This document shows, in pieces, positions 10,010-21,947 of a stretch of DNA of 64,000 bases. Origin of the DNA: Cryptomeria japonica (Eukaryota > Streptophyta > Pinopsida > Cupressales > Cupressaceae); the NCBI RefSeq assembly GCF_030272615.1, contig NC_081413.1, positions 723,569,649 through 723,633,648 of the forward strand, given 5' to 3'. The translations under genes were made by a program, and so were the position numbers. Position 1 is the stretch's first letter, and every line of letters starts with the position of its first letter. The notes under the pieces were generated by a model. It made no database searches. It was not told where the DNA came from and was given only the letters and a program-made list of their open reading frames with translations.

Positions 10010-10310
10010 TAATTTTCAAAGTATATTAAATGCTAAAAAATCGATAAAATTTGAAATATTTAATTAAAATTGGCATTTAAAAATTGCGCAAAACATTTAA
10101 TTAATTATTTTTGCCTTTAAAAAATCGAATTAATTAATTATGAAGGCATTTTTAATTAATTATTAATTTTAAATAAAAAAAAATAAATTTGGGCGCTTGG
10201 GTTTTTATTTTCTATATTTTAACAAAAGTCGGCCTTATTTTTTTTATTTTAAATTTTGTTTTAATTGCTTTATTTACAAAGTCGGCCTAGAGGGGATTGA
10301 GACGGCAAGC
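10010..10310. other. AT-rich TTAATTAA segment of unit A
   Basis: Repeated TTAATTAATTA and poly-A/T runs lie between the hairpin array and the TATA box. Unit E has a similar TTAATTAATTAATTA stretch at about 41270-41300, in the matching position and opposite orientation. No ORF is present. Confidence 0.6.
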
Positions 10311-10313
10311 GCC

Positions 10314-10320
10314 TATAAAG
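10314..10320 (+). promoter_or_regulatory. TATA box upstream of the LTR-embedded ORF
   Basis: GCGCCTATAAAGGAGGGG is a plant-like TATA context. It lies 528 bp before the ORF start at 10842 and about 3.9 kb before the core LTR promoter at 14251. Unit E keeps GCGCTATAAAGGGAGGG in the matching place (minus strand, 41145-41152). Conservation between units supports a second promoter. The leader probably contains an intron, since TTGTGTAG directly precedes the short stretch before the ATG in both A and E. Confidence 0.6.
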
Positions 10321-10841
10321 GAGGGGTGAGTTATTGCATTTTAAAACATCATTTAATCATCCTTTGCATGCGAGTTGGAGAAGACAAGGAGGAAGTACGA
10401 ATTTCATTGAAGAAGGTGCGAAATTTCCATTAAAAGAGAGTGCGAACTTGGTTTCAAGGGGAGCGAACTTGCCATCATCTCGATTGAAGACCCCCCCCCA
10501 AAGGTGGCGAAGTTGCTAAGGATGACGTTCGCTTGAGGAAGATCACGTTGAAATCATCAAACATCGATTTTTGCCTGGGCGAATTTCTTAATTTTGCATT
10601 TTAGAGTTAGTTCTCAAGTGAGGTATGGCGAAGTCTTCCCTTGTCTTAATTTTGAATTTTGATCGTCCTAGCCTCAAGTTTAAATTTTGAATTTTGAAAT
10701 TTTGAAATTTCAGTAGCTCAGTCGTGTTTAGGAAATGATAACTCAAAGATTTATCATGAAGTTTCCTAAATTTAATCTCTAATCTATAGTTATACATTGC
10801 AAAATCTATTACTTATTATGAAATGTTGTGTAGGTATTACA

Positions 10842-13800
10842 ATGGCGACCCCGAAGACGGGAGCATCCACCAGTCGTCCAGCTCTTATGAAGGAAGATCA
10901 AAAGAACGAAGAACTGGAGACCAAGATCGTGTCTAAGTGGAGCAACATTGGAGATACCAACTTGGGCAACTTCAGTATGAAGAAGTTTCGAGAGGTCCCT
11001 TACATTGGCAAGCCATCACCTGTCGCCAGGAGGATAATTGAAAGTGGCATCATTAAGGCGGCCGGCTTCCCTCCAGCAGTTCAGTGCCATGAGTTGATGA
11101 TCGAGTGTGCTCGTCATTATGATCCACAGTTCAGAACGATCGTGTCCAAGGAGGGAAACACTTTAGCTTATCTTTCAGAGGAGGCTATAAGTGAGGCTTT
11201 CCATCTTCCAGAGCACAAAGATATGGTCTACAAAAGCATAGAAGGAGCCAGGTCCATGTACGAAGATGATCCAGATGCTTGCCTAAGCATCATCAACAAG
11301 AATTGGCTACTCAAGAGTCGTCCTCGCCTAAGCAAGATCCCGAACACACCACATAGGATCGATTTCCAGGAGGAGTACAGAGATTTGATAACAATGCTCA
11401 ACCGAGTCACAGGAGCCCCTCAAGCCTTCTACTTTGAGAAGTGGATGTTCTACTTCATCCAAGTGATAGTTTAGGGAAAAGGAACAATTCATTGGGCTAG
11501 AATGATTAGCCATTGCTTGGATGTACAATTAAGGAGACTGAAGGCTACCAAATCCTTCCACATGAGTTCATACGTCATATATGCCTTGATCAGGAGCTTT
11601 GAGTACGCAGGACTAGCTCACAGAGGAGTGATTGGAGGAGGACCCGGCGAGGTCAGAGTTTGTGATTCCTATGTTCACTTGCATCATCCACCAGGAAGCA
11701 ACTACAAGTTAGTTAACGATACCTTCACGATGAACATCACCAGGACATTGCAAGGCGGGATTCACAATAGACTATCTCAGGATGCACAAGAGCTAGTAAA
11801 GAGGTACGGTGCTTGGTTTATCCAATTTCCGAAATTTACTTATATTAGAGTTCATGGATGTCGTTCACCTCCATACATGTTGCCGAGATATCCGACAGAC
11901 AGAATAGTGTTACTTGAGGTAACAAGACAGTTGGCAGCTTATGCGAAGGCATTCAGACACAGACATGGAAATGGAGTTCCTGTACCTATCATATTAGGCA
12001 ATTCAGTTGAGGTATGTCCTAATGCTCTAGCCATGGATGACGCAGAGAAGGAGTTAGCTTTGTATTCATTTTCATTCTTTGCCTTGAGAGAAAGCTTTGA
12101 TCCACATGGATATATAGAGGAGACAATCGGTAGGAAATATAAGCATGAGTTTCAGATAGAAGATTTTATGATGAATCTCTTAGATGATCTTGAATTTGAA
12201 AGAAAGATGCATTCTAGATTGCCTTTGGATTTCATCAGGAAATGCAAGATTTACAGAGTGGCCGACCAAGCTCAGGATAGTGGCAGACATCTCCAATCAT
12301 CCTATGATCGAGAAAGCAAAACAGTGAGGTTAGATTGGAATGAGCCCGAGGTTGTGGATCTTGATGCTTTGATGGCTCCAGACTTGTCTTGTACTCGCAG
12401 ATGGGTTGATGTGCAGCATCAGAAGTTGAGAGAACAGGGCATAGCTATGACTTTCACCTTGGAGGAGAGACCAACTGAAGGTGGAGCAAGTGTAAGCGAA
12501 GGCAATCCTAATCCTAGAAATGCAAGCGAAGGCAACCTTCGAAGCGCAAGTGAAGGCAATCTCCTTCCAAGAGGCTCGAAGAGGAAAGAGAAACCTGAGA
12601 AAAGAGAATCTTCCAAGAAGAAGCAAGAGGCCAACCGAGATCGTTCATCCGGTACATCTTCTCGGCAAGAGAAGAGGACATTTGAGATAGAGGAGTCTAT
12701 GGAATCAATGGTACAGAATGATAAAGAAGGACAGGCACCTCGAAGGTCACCAGGGGGATCTCTCCAGGATAATGAGTTGCATGAAGATAGGGAAGATAAT
12801 GAAGTAACATCTCCTCCCAGAGAAGAAGAATTGCTTAAGGAAATACAAGTTAAAGAAACAAGATCAGCCATCCCAGATTGGTTAAAGGAAAGACGAACGA
12901 AGGTAATTGTGATCGAGGACGAGGACAATGTGATTGATTTGGAGAGCCTTGTCGGACATTCCCAGGAAGTGACAGAGTAGAGGAAGGCCACTAAGATGTC
13001 CAAGATGATTAGAGATGAGACTGGATCCAGAAAATTGCAGATAGCTACACCTGCCGTGGACAAGTATGAAGGTGAAATCCTTGCAGAAGAATATGATGTA
13101 GAGACATTTGAGCTTGGTCCACTCACAACCGAGCAGACACTAGATGATGCCACTGATTCATTTGAGGCATTGAAAGACAAGCTTAGAGAAGAAATGGAGA
13201 AAAATAGAAAGCTTGAGAGAGAGGTCGGTGCATGGAGAACATATTTCAGCCATCTCAATCAACCTTTGGGACGTCAGGATCCAGCAAGATCACCCGTACA
13301 GGCACTTCCCTTTCAATCAATTGGTGAGGCAGAGAGAGTTAGGAGTTTGGTCCAGCTTATGAGCTCATGGATTGACAAATCTCATACAGTTGCCATGGAA
13401 TTTGCAACAAGGATGATGCAGACCATTCATAGGGCTATCCAGGTTCTTGAGATCATCCACAACTTGATGATAACGGTAGCCGCTTTTGCTCATACTAAAG
13501 ATGTTATCATCCCTGTCTTACAAGTAATCAGACAAACATCAAGGAAGGTCCTAGCACAGGAAAAGATAATGGATGGAGGACCTCATAGTTTGCTTCAGTG
13601 GTCAACCTTACTCCAGATGAAGGAAGTTCTCTTCGAGGACATCAGTACCAGGTGTAATCATGTTGAGGAGGTTATCCACCCGATCCAGGACAGAGTATTT
13701 GAGGTACTACGTACCATTCTTGGCAGGAGGATCGAGGTTGAGACAGATGTGGATTTGCAGGAATTGGAGGATAGAGTCAAGGTCATCTTTTGCAAGGATG

Positions 13801-14057
13801 CTAATGTTATCACAGATGAGCAACGGGACCAGATGTTCGCTACCATGCTCCTGATTGAGAAGACTAAAGAACTTGAACCTGGATGGGACGCTGCTCTTCT
13901 CAAGGCATTTGATTAGGTCATCCACTTAGAAGAAAGAATGAGGAATCTTCCCGAGATTCCAATTGCTGAGATCGAAGGAATCGTATCAAGATTCATTACA
14001 TATGCTAAAAAAGAGCATTGGAAAGGGAATAAGATTCTAGATGAGAGGTTGTTATAG
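10842..14057 (+). pseudogene. LTR-embedded ORF, 1071 codons, three stops
   Basis: A single frame runs from ATG (MATPKTGASTSRP) to TAG at 14055, interrupted only by TAG codons at 11472, 12978 and 13914. The N-terminal half has a plant transposon-protein look (FREVPYIGKPSPVARRI..., YIRVHGCRSPPYMLPRYP, IVLLEVTRQLAAYAKAFRH). Then come a low-complexity stretch of SEGN repeats and a basic KRKEKPEKRESSKKKQEA segment (possible nuclear signal), an acidic region, and a helical, partly coiled-coil C-terminus (FEALKDKLREEMEKNRKLER). No gag, protease or polymerase motif is seen. Element B carries a second copy, and H a diverged one. Similarity to the extra ORF of Ogre elements or to putative plant transposon proteins is possible but not established. 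Confidence 0.8.
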
Positions 14058-14144
14058 ATGACATGGCACCTTAATTGTCATTGGTCTATGTCTCCCAGAT
14101 TTTTGTGCCAAATTTAATATTTGGCTATGCATTTAATATTGTTC

Positions 14145-14150
14145 AATAAA
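14145..14150 (+). terminator. Possible poly(A) signal after the LTR ORF
   Basis: TTCAATAAAAAGGGG lies 88 bp after the ORF stop. Element B has the same AATAAA at 22034-22039. It could end the ORF transcript before the core LTR promoter. Confidence 0.4.
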
Positions 14151-14250
14151 AAGGGGGCTATTTGTAATAAACCCTAATTAGGGTTTAGGTGTCATAATCT
14201 TGGCCATTGATCTTCTTTCGATCTGGACCGTTCATTGTAATTGAGGATGC

Positions 14251-14260
14251 TATTTATACC
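14251..14260 (+). promoter_or_regulatory. Core LTR promoter (TATA) of unit A
   Basis: GATGCTATTTATACCCTC lies 0.8 kb from the LTR 3' end, after the shared AACCCTAATTAGGGTTT motif. Element B has CTATATATACCC (22139-22149) at the same place, and C, D and E have GCTTATATAGCGC or close variants on the minus strand. This is the expected start of R for the retrotransposon transcript. Confidence 0.65.
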
Positions 14261-15075
14261 CTCATTTCTTTTCATTTTGTAACTAGAAAAATTAGAGATT
14301 AAGGAGAAATTAGAGAGATTAGAAGCAAGTTGTTTTTGTAGCAAGATTGAGCTTTGAAGAATGAATTCAAACAATTGTTGTACATGATGGTTTTGAGATC
14401 AATAAAATATTGAAGTTATGGTGTTTTATTGCAATTCTCGTGGTTATCTTCATGGTTGTTCATTTTCTTGAATCATTCTCAATCAAAGTAGTGTGTTAAT
14501 TCGAAGGACAAAGTGTTGGACTTGATCTTTGGTAGGATTCACTTTCCAAACCACTAGCTTCTTGCTGATTGTAGGAACGCCTTGCGTGGTCGACTGGAGA
14601 TATTTGAATCGCTTAAACCTTCAATCGTTGTTGTATCTTGGATATGTACCTTCGTGGTAGTGTCCTTGATCTTTGATGTATTGAAAAATCATTTGTTACC
14701 TTAGAAGATCGCATCAATTTCAATTGAGTTGTTAATTTATGGCAATATTGAAGTTGGTAGAATCTCACCAAGTCTCGTCCGCATTGAGTCATTCTTAGGG
14801 TTAGACTAGATTAGACCTCTTGCAAACCCTGCTCTTTTGATATTTTTGAGAGCTTGTTTAGTTTAGAAAATTCTTCGGAAACGTAAGGCCCCTTGATGAC
14901 ACAGCAATCACAACGACCACTGGTGCTTATCCACACGTAGAGACCCTACCAAAAAGAACATTGGAGTCATCCTAACTGATCCTTCTTGCGATATCTTCAG
15001 CAGTTAGAGACTTTATTCAAGAGAAGATAAGATGCCTTTGGGTATTTTATTCTGTGTACAAAATACACGTCAACA

Positions 15076-15588
15076 GTACCCAAAAACTTGGCTCATAAAA
15101 AATGCAATTTGTCATATCAATCCTTGCAGTAGTTGTAGCATAGGATGAGGAAGTCCACTCCTCATCAACAAACATACACCTCAAAGCTACCTTTGACTGA
15201 ATCAAGGATTGCAATGTGATGAAATTAGTAGTAAATCTAGTTATGCCAGGATGAGTCAACTCTCATTAGGCTAAGGACTCGTGTGATTGTATACAAATTT
15301 ACAAATATTTTTCGCTGAATCCACACAAATTTTGATCCATGGAAGCTTGCCAATATCCTCCACTATGAGAAAGAGGCAATGGGCAGCACATGGAGTAAAA
15401 AATTATGTTGAGTGCCTATCCATCAACTAGTCTACCTTCAACAACATCATTTGCTGCATTATCAATCACCACTTGCACCACATTCTCTTCACCCACCTCA
15501 ACTAGGACTTTCTCTAAAGCCTCACAAAGGTATGTGACAATTTTTGGCATGTCTTGAAGCATCAATTGATTTGATGAACACGGTGCCA
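15076..15588 (-). pseudogene. hAT transposase relic, DUF659-type exon
   Basis: After acceptor TTTTTCAAG the minus strand reads GTVFIKSIDASRHAK, then in another frame VEVGEENVVQVVIDNAAN, then HPGITRFTTNFITLQSLI, and ends YEPSFWV at unit A. hAT proteins have GtvFlkSiDaS, VGeenVVQVvTDNaaN and RFaTxFLtLqSl in this order, so identity is clear. At least one frameshift and several substitutions make it a pseudogene. The BED zinc-finger N-terminus is absent. An LTR begins about 80 bp upstream at 15668. Confidence 0.8.
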
Positions 15589-15667
15589 CTTGAAAAAGAA
15601 ACAAAAATCAATGATTCAATCAAGTATAAATTAAAAATATTAATCATTAAATCAATGCATTGAGAGA

Positions 15668-16740
15668 AGTCTTAGGATAAAGGTGCCATCTACATTCTAA
15701 ATCCTATGACACGGTTCCAACATCCTTGAAAAGTGTCCCAAGGCACTTAGGATGTATTGGAAAAATAATTTGTAATATTTAATTCTCACTATTGTTTGTA
15801 ATATATTTATAAGGGGTGATGGGTTCCACTAGTAGTGGTAAAAGTGGGTTGTGAACAGAATTATTTAATATTGTTTCTCCCACTTATGGACGTTTGGAAT
15901 AAGATATTTAATGACTTGAGAAGTGGACAAATGAGTGACCTATGGGCTTCTCCAAGTAGGAGCTTGGAAGAGGCAACATGTCTCTTGATATTCCATTATC
16001 TATTGCATTTAATGTAATGTCTATCTTGCAAAAATGGGCACCCAAGTTGGAGAGAAAGTATTGTAGCCCAAACCGGTGCCTTTTCGAGTTTTGTGGAGGA
16101 ATTGCAAGGGTTGTGTTTGTGAGGAATGGAGAGGCTTCTTTGGACATATTTATTGGTGGTTTTGGAGCTATTGCCATTTTATAAATTCAGCCTTTTGGGT
16201 GTAGAATTAGTGTGAGGTAGAATAGTTGAATGTAGAGTTTCTTTGTAGGAACAAGGACAAATGGGAGACACAAGGAGGTTATTCACATGTATATAGGTGC
16301 CACTATGATGGAGGCAAGGAGGAGAATTGATTTGATTGTAACATAAGCACATTTATTGTTGGTAATGCAAGCTTGTCCTCTTGTCTTAGTGGAGTTTTTC
16401 TTGCAAGGGTTTCTCCATGTAAATCTTGTGTTATGTGTTGAACTTATGTTGCTCATTTATGTCTTATTGCTTCTATCTTATGCTGATGATAATCATTATT
16501 TATTGCTGTTATAAGTTCACATAAGATAGGTTTATTAAGTTTGCTATATAGGTTGTTTTTTGGCATCATAAAGAAGGATCATCATGGTTTTCTACATTAA
16601 GGCAATTTTATTTTTGGATTTGTATATGAGTTTCAGATTTTCATTTTGTAGCTATCTAAGCTTGTATTTCATCCTTTGATTAATTCATTGGATATAGATT
16701 GACCTTCACAATCTTTGGTATTGAACTTGTTTATTTACCA
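15668..16740 (+). mobile_element. LTR of an unidentified element
   Basis: About 360 bp (15690-16045) match 45345-45705, including CCATCTAC-TT-AAATCCTATGACA and TTTATTGCATTTAATGTAAT-type blocks. The 45-kb copy starts TGTTAGAATT, which sets the LTR start. TTTACCA at 16734-16740 would be the LTR end, and TGGTATTAGAGC at 16746-16757 resembles a degraded initiator-Met primer site. The following DNA is non-coding. Confidence 0.5.
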
Positions 16741-18600
16741 ACGTTTGGTATTAGAGCTGAAGGTTACTGGTTTTGGGTATTCCTCTATTTCTGTTTTCTT
16801 AGTTTGGTAAGCTTATATTTTAGAAGGAATTAAAGGTTGTTGAAAGGCTTTTGGGAATGCAATGAATGCTTTATGAGTTAGCTTTGTTTAACAAATTTGT
16901 GAGATTGGAAACCATGGATATTATCAATGTGATCTATGTTGGGTATTGAAAACTCAGGATTGTGGATCTACATGGAGTTTGTTATGTTTTGGTACCCTGG
17001 AGCTTTTGTTTGATAATATGTGTATATTCTCTTGTTTGGTGGTTTTGTTCCTTTACTTTGTGGTCATGTGTAGTAAAAAGGTGTTCATGTCAGATGGGTA
17101 TTGACATCTTGGTTAGGAGAAACACTGACTATTTAGTCGAGAAATTGGAGTGCTTATGTTGGGTTCATGGTTTTAGCCCATGGTTAAATAAAAGCACTGG
17201 AAGATAAGCCACTGAACGCTTTGTGAGTTGTTGAGTTGATATGTTTCATATGGTTAAGCTCTTAGACAACTTTCCTTCCCTATTATGTTGCAGCGATCTC
17301 TTGTTTTCAGTCGTTGGGTTTGTAGATTTGTGCTTATTCCATTGTTCAAATGAGATGTATGATGTTAATTTTTGAATGCTTAGGTGGATTTCAGATTTAT
17401 AGATATGGTTTTGTAGGTTTTACATGTTAACTATAATTTGTGGTATGTAGATCTATGGTAAAGACTTTGTTCAAGGTATTTTGGATGGAGACATATATAG
17501 ATTTGCATGGCTGCTTGGAAGGTTCTTATTGATCTATGGTTACATCTATGTAGGTTTGTTTGGCAAATTGGATCTAGCTTTGATTCAGGTGTTTGAGTCT
17601 TGGAAATCAATATCTAGTGCCTGATTGTCTCTATTATGAATGATATTGATGTGAGGTTGAAACTTTCAGTTATTTTAAATTGCAGCACTAATTATGTATT
17701 TCTTCTTTGAGATGTTGCATATGTGCTAATCTTGTAAATTGTTTGACGAGGATTCGGTTTGGTAGGCCTTGTTATTGGTCACCATTATTATATTGGTATT
17801 TTGATTGCAGTGAGAAAAGGATTTTCTAGGAGTATCTGATATAGTTGTTCATTTGAATCTTAGTAGTAGATTATGGTGCATGAGAAGCTTTGTTCACTCA
17901 TAGTGGAGTTTTGGTAATGATATTGTTCATGATGCCACTTATAACTTGACATCACTTTCAGTGGGAGCTTTATGTAATTTCATAATGTGTTCTATCTTCT
18001 TTGTTTCAAGATTTTGGTTCTAAGTTGTTGCAATATGTTGCGAGCCATGAACAAACTTTGATTAGAAGTTGGATGAATCTTTGCAATGGGTATTGGTGTC
18101 ATGTGGAGCTCTTGGATTTAGCCTTTAATTGCAGTGACAATTTGACATATTTGGTTCTATTGACAAAGGATGTAATTTTTGTATCTTCTTGTTTTGGATA
18201 TTGTGGTTTGACTCTCCCCTTTGGGAGCTCTTGGTTGAGTTCTTTGGTCGTGTTGGGGTCACGCAAGATTTTTAGTTAGGAGATGGTTATCACGATGCCT
18301 AGAAAGCATTTGGTAGTGATATGGATTCATCATTTAATGGTGGATGGTTATCTTGATGTGGTTTGGAGATGATATCTTGGTTTGCCATGGAGGACTCTTG
18401 AGTCTTTGGTGAGGTGTTGTTGGTTCTCTTTTGTTTTGAGTATTAATCATTTGCTTGGAGCTTCATGATTTTGTAGGACTCCCATTAAAGATTGGCTGGT
18501 ACTCCCTCATCACATCCACCAAAGCCAAAGCTATGGAGATCGAGATGTAGGAGATAAAACTCAAAAGGTTTAATTCAAGGGCAGATTTTGAGTATTGAGG
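16741..18600. other. Interior of degraded LTR element, no coding sequence
   Basis: After the primer-site-like TGGTATTAGAGC I find only short ORFs (for example 16962-17207 and 18001-18279) with no recognisable domains. It could be a non-autonomous (LARD-like) interior or very old decayed DNA. No second LTR copy could be placed. Confidence 0.35.
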
Positions 18601-18689
18601 TATGAAGGAGAGAATCAAAAAGTCCTCATACATGTGCATCACATAGAAGATATCTAGGTGATCTCTGTACAGAAAAGGAGGTTCTTAAG

Positions 18690-19426
18690 ATGGATTACTA
18701 TAGGCTCACCCTTGAGCAGGCTATTGATTTGAACCTGGTGGACATTCCGCAAGGGATGATTGATGATGGAAATGTGCTTGATCCAGAGTATGTCTCACAA
18801 AGAGTTGATGAAGGCCCACTTCCTTTAATCCAGTGGTCACACAAAGAATGCACTTCCATTCTTGAGAGATTTCAGCCCATCCTAGCTAACACCAACACTT
18901 GGCTCAAAGGTAATGGTGTTAGGCTCATCAAGATCAAGGTTGGAAAAGAAGATGATTCTATAGGACCCCTCGGGCGTAAGTCTAAGATTCAAATAGATAA
19001 CAAGAAAGGTGCATCATCTTCGGGCACAAGGATCAAGTTGCGGGTTAGTCGGGCAATGGTGCTTCCTCCCGAGGAGGCAACGGTTCGTGGGAAGGAAAAA
19101 TCCCAACTTCACATTCATGTGATTGATCCTGATGATCTAGAAGAAGGACAACAATCAGATGATGCTCCTAAGTCACTAGCTTTGGAGTCATCTCATGAGA
19201 TTCCCTCCTCAGTTCCCATGGAGCTGCCTCTATCTCCTCCTGACACAGTAGCAGACGACTCCCCTCAAAATGTCATTCCCAATTCAGCAGTTGAGCCACC
19301 TCTTGATCATCAACAAGAGAGTTTGCTAGAAATCTTCAAGGATACTCTTGCATGCATTCATTTGTCAGAGATTGATACCTCTACTTCTAGCTTTGAGGAG
19401 TTTATGAAAGAATCTTCATGCCCTTT
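18690..19426 (+). pseudogene. Element H: N-terminal part of diverged LTR-type ORF
   Basis: This is an open frame from MDYYRLTLEQAIDLNLVDIP to EEFMKESSCPF, where element B starts with TGTTGACG. It has PLIQWSHKECTSILERFQPI, a basic linker, then Ser/Pro/Asp-rich sequence and an acidic C-terminus. The register and composition parallel the central part of the unit A ORF (ALMAPDLSCTRRWVDVQHQ, then a linker, then an acidic region). It therefore looks like a distant homologue of that ORF. Its continuation is at 29874-30246 and 35183-35621. The reading after 19426 (VDVYFVHNHTQNK) is LTR sequence, not part of H. Confidence 0.6.
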
Positions 19427-19563
19427 TGTTGACGTGTATTTTGTACACAATCATACACAGAATAAAATACCCAAGGGTACCTTATCCTCTCTTGAATAAA
19501 GCCTCTGATTGCTGAAGATGTCGCAAAAAAGGATCAATCAGGGTGACTCCAATGTTCTTTTAT
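19427..19563 (-). repeat. Left arm of 137-bp inverted repeat in B
   Basis: The arm begins exactly at the LTR terminus TGTTGACGTGTATTTTG and is the reverse complement of 22856-22992 with only 2 mismatches in 137 bp. Its inner end joins the ORF in mid-codon region (HPPRSDYKLV). Confidence 0.93.
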
Positions 19564-19565
19564 AT

Positions 19566-21947
19566 CATCCACCAAGAAGTGACTACAAGTTAGTCAATGA
19601 TACCTTCACGATGAACATCACCAGGACATTGCAAGGCGGGATTCACAATCGGCTATCTCAAGACACACAAGAGTTTGTAAAGAGGTATGGTGCTTGGTTC
19701 ATCCAATTCCAGAAGTTTACATATATCAGAGTTCATGGATGTCCTTCACCTCCCTACATGTTGCCGAGATATCCGACAGACAGAATAGTGTTACTTGAGG
19801 TGACGAGACAATTGGCAACTTATGCGAAGGCATTTAGACACCGGCATGGAAATGGAATTCCTGTGCCTATCATACTAGGAAATTCAGTTGAGGTATGTCC
19901 TAATGTTCCAGCCATGGATGATGCAGAAAGGGAGTTGGCCTTATATTCATTTTCATTCTTTGCCTTAAGAGAGAGTTTTGATCCTTATGGGTATATAGAG
20001 GAGACAGTCGGTAGAAAATACAAACATGAATCTCAGGTAGAAGATTTTTGGATGAATCTCTCAGATGATTTTGAAGTAAAAAGAAAGATGCATTCCAGAT
20101 TGCCTTTAGATTTCATCAGGAAATGCAAAATTTACAGAGTGGCCGATCAAGCTCAGGACAGTGGCAGACATCTCCAATCATCTTATGACCGAGAAAACAA
20201 AGCAGTGAGGATAGATTGGAACGAACCTGAGGTTTTGGATCTAGATGTTTTGATGGCTCCAGTTCTGTCTTGTACTCGCAGATGGGTTGATGTGCAACAT
20301 CAAAAGTTGAGAGAACAGAACATACAAATGACTTTCACTTTGGAGGAAAGGCCAGGGGAAGGAGGAACCAGTGTAAGTGAAGGCAATCCTCATCCCAGAA
20401 ACACAAGTGAAGGTAACCTTCGAAGCACAAGTGAAGGTAATCCCCATCCTAGAGGCTCAAAGAGGAAGGAGAGACCTGAGAAAAAAGAATCCTCCAAGAA
20501 GAAGCAAGAGGCCAATCGAGATCGTTCATTCGGCACATCTTCTTGACAAGAGAAGAGGACACTTGAAGTGGAGGAATCTATGGAATCAATGGTACAGAAC
20601 AATAAACATGAAGAAGGACAGGCACCTCAACGTTCATCAAGTCGATCTCTCCAAGTCAATGAGCTACATGAAGACAAGAATGATGACGAAGTGACATCTC
20701 CCCTCCGAGAAGAAGAGACTTTGCCTAAAGAAATACAAGTTAGGGAGACGAGGTCTGCCATTCCAGATTGGTTGAAGGAGAGACTAACAAGGGTGATTGT
20801 GATTGAGGACGAAGATAATGTGATTGATTTAGAAAGCCTTGTTGGAAATTCTCAGGAAGTGACAGAAAAGAAGAAAGCCACTAAGATGTCCAAGATGATT
20901 AGAGATGAGACAGGATCCAGGAAATTGCAGATAGCTACACCAGCAGTGGACAAGTATGAAGGTGAAATCCTCGCAGAAGAATATGATGTAGAAACATTTG
21001 AGCTTGGTCCACTCACGACTGAGCAAACATTGGATGAGGCAACCGATTCGTTTGAAGCACTAAAAGACAAGCTTAGGGAAGAAATGGAGAAAAATAGAAA
21101 GCTTGAGAGAGAGGTCGGTGCATGGAGAGGCTACTTTAGCCATCTCAATCAGCCTTTGGGGCGTCAGGATCCAGCAGTATCTCCTGTGCAGGCACTTCCC
21201 ATTGAATCAGTTGGTGAGGCGGAAAGAGTCAAGAGTTTGGTCCAGCTTATGAGCTCCTTGATTGACAAATCCCATAGAGTTGCTGTTGAATTTGCAACAA
21301 GAATGATGCAGACCATCCACCGAGCTATTCAGGTTCTTGAGATCATCCACAACCTAATGATAACTGTAGCTACTTTCGCTCATACTAGAGATGTTATCAT
21401 TCCTGTCCTGCAAGTAATCAGACAAACATCAAGGAAGATCCTAACACAAGAGAAGATAATGGATGGAGGATCCCATAGTTTACTCCAATGGTCAACTTTA
21501 CTCCAGATGAAGGAAGTTCTTTTTGAGGATATCAGTAACAAATGCAATCAAGTTGAGGAGATCATCCATCCGATCCAAGACAAGGTGTTCGAAATATTAT
21601 GTACTATTCTCGGCAGGAGGATCGAGGTTGAGACAGATGTGGATCTTCAAGAATTAGAAGAAAGAGTCAAGGTCATCTTTTGCAAAGATGAGAATGTTAT
21701 CACAGATGAGCAACGAGATCAAATGTTTGCTACCATGCTCCTGATTGAGAAGATCAAAGAACTTGAACTTGGATGGGACGCGGCTCTTCTCAAGGCTTTC
21801 GATCAAGTCATCCACTTGGAGGAGCGAATGAGGAATCTTCCCGAGATTCCAATTGCTGAGATTGAAAGAATCGTGTCTAGATTCATTGCATATGCTAAGA
21901 AAGAGCATTGTAAAGGGAATAAGGTTCTAGAAGAGAGGTTGTTATAG
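19566..21947 (+). pseudogene. Element B copy of the LTR-embedded ORF
   Basis: The frame is colinear with unit A from HPPRSDYKLVNDTFTMN (A: HPPGSNYKLVNDTFTMN near 11685) to the C-terminal ERLL stop, with one TGA at 20544-20546. The first quarter of the protein is missing because the inverted LTR arm replaces it. Over 30 codons (21000-21089 against A 13110-13199), 11 codons differ and 10 of the changes are synonymous. The basic KRKERPEKKESSKKKQEA and coiled-coil segments are retained. Where A has TAG at 12978 and 13914, B has AAG and CAA, so those A stops are lesions. Confidence 0.85.

Larger units (their letters stand above)
7749..15075 (+). mobile_element. Unit A: 7.3-kb giant solo LTR carrying an ORF
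   Basis: The unit begins TGTTGTGACC and ends ACACGTCAACA, flanked by GTACT (7744-7748) and GTACC (15076-15080), a 5-bp target duplication with one change. Removing it restores an open hAT frame (FWV-PIVKIVK), which supports both boundaries. The same right end in element B (22992) is followed by a primer site and gag-pol, so this end is an LTR 3' terminus. No internal LTR repeat is present, so A is read as one LTR. Order inside: LTR-tip hairpin, hairpin array, AT-rich stretch, TATA box, 1071-codon ORF, AATAAA, core promoter, and about 0.8 kb of R-U5. The alternative, a non-autonomous element using LTR-like ends, cannot be excluded. Confidence 0.8.

Noticed and set aside
7749-10841. Unit A as a conventional element: 3.1-kb 5' LTR ending TTACA and a tRNA-Arg-like primer site TGGCGACCCCG
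   Set aside because: The putative primer site overlaps the ORF start codon. No second copy of this LTR follows the ORF. In unit E the matching place reads ATGGAGATC, not a primer site, while the true family LTR end with a primer site is at 22992.
12419-13258. 279-residue minus-strand ORF
   Set aside because: Ser/Leu-rich shadow of the LTR-embedded ORF on the opposite strand.
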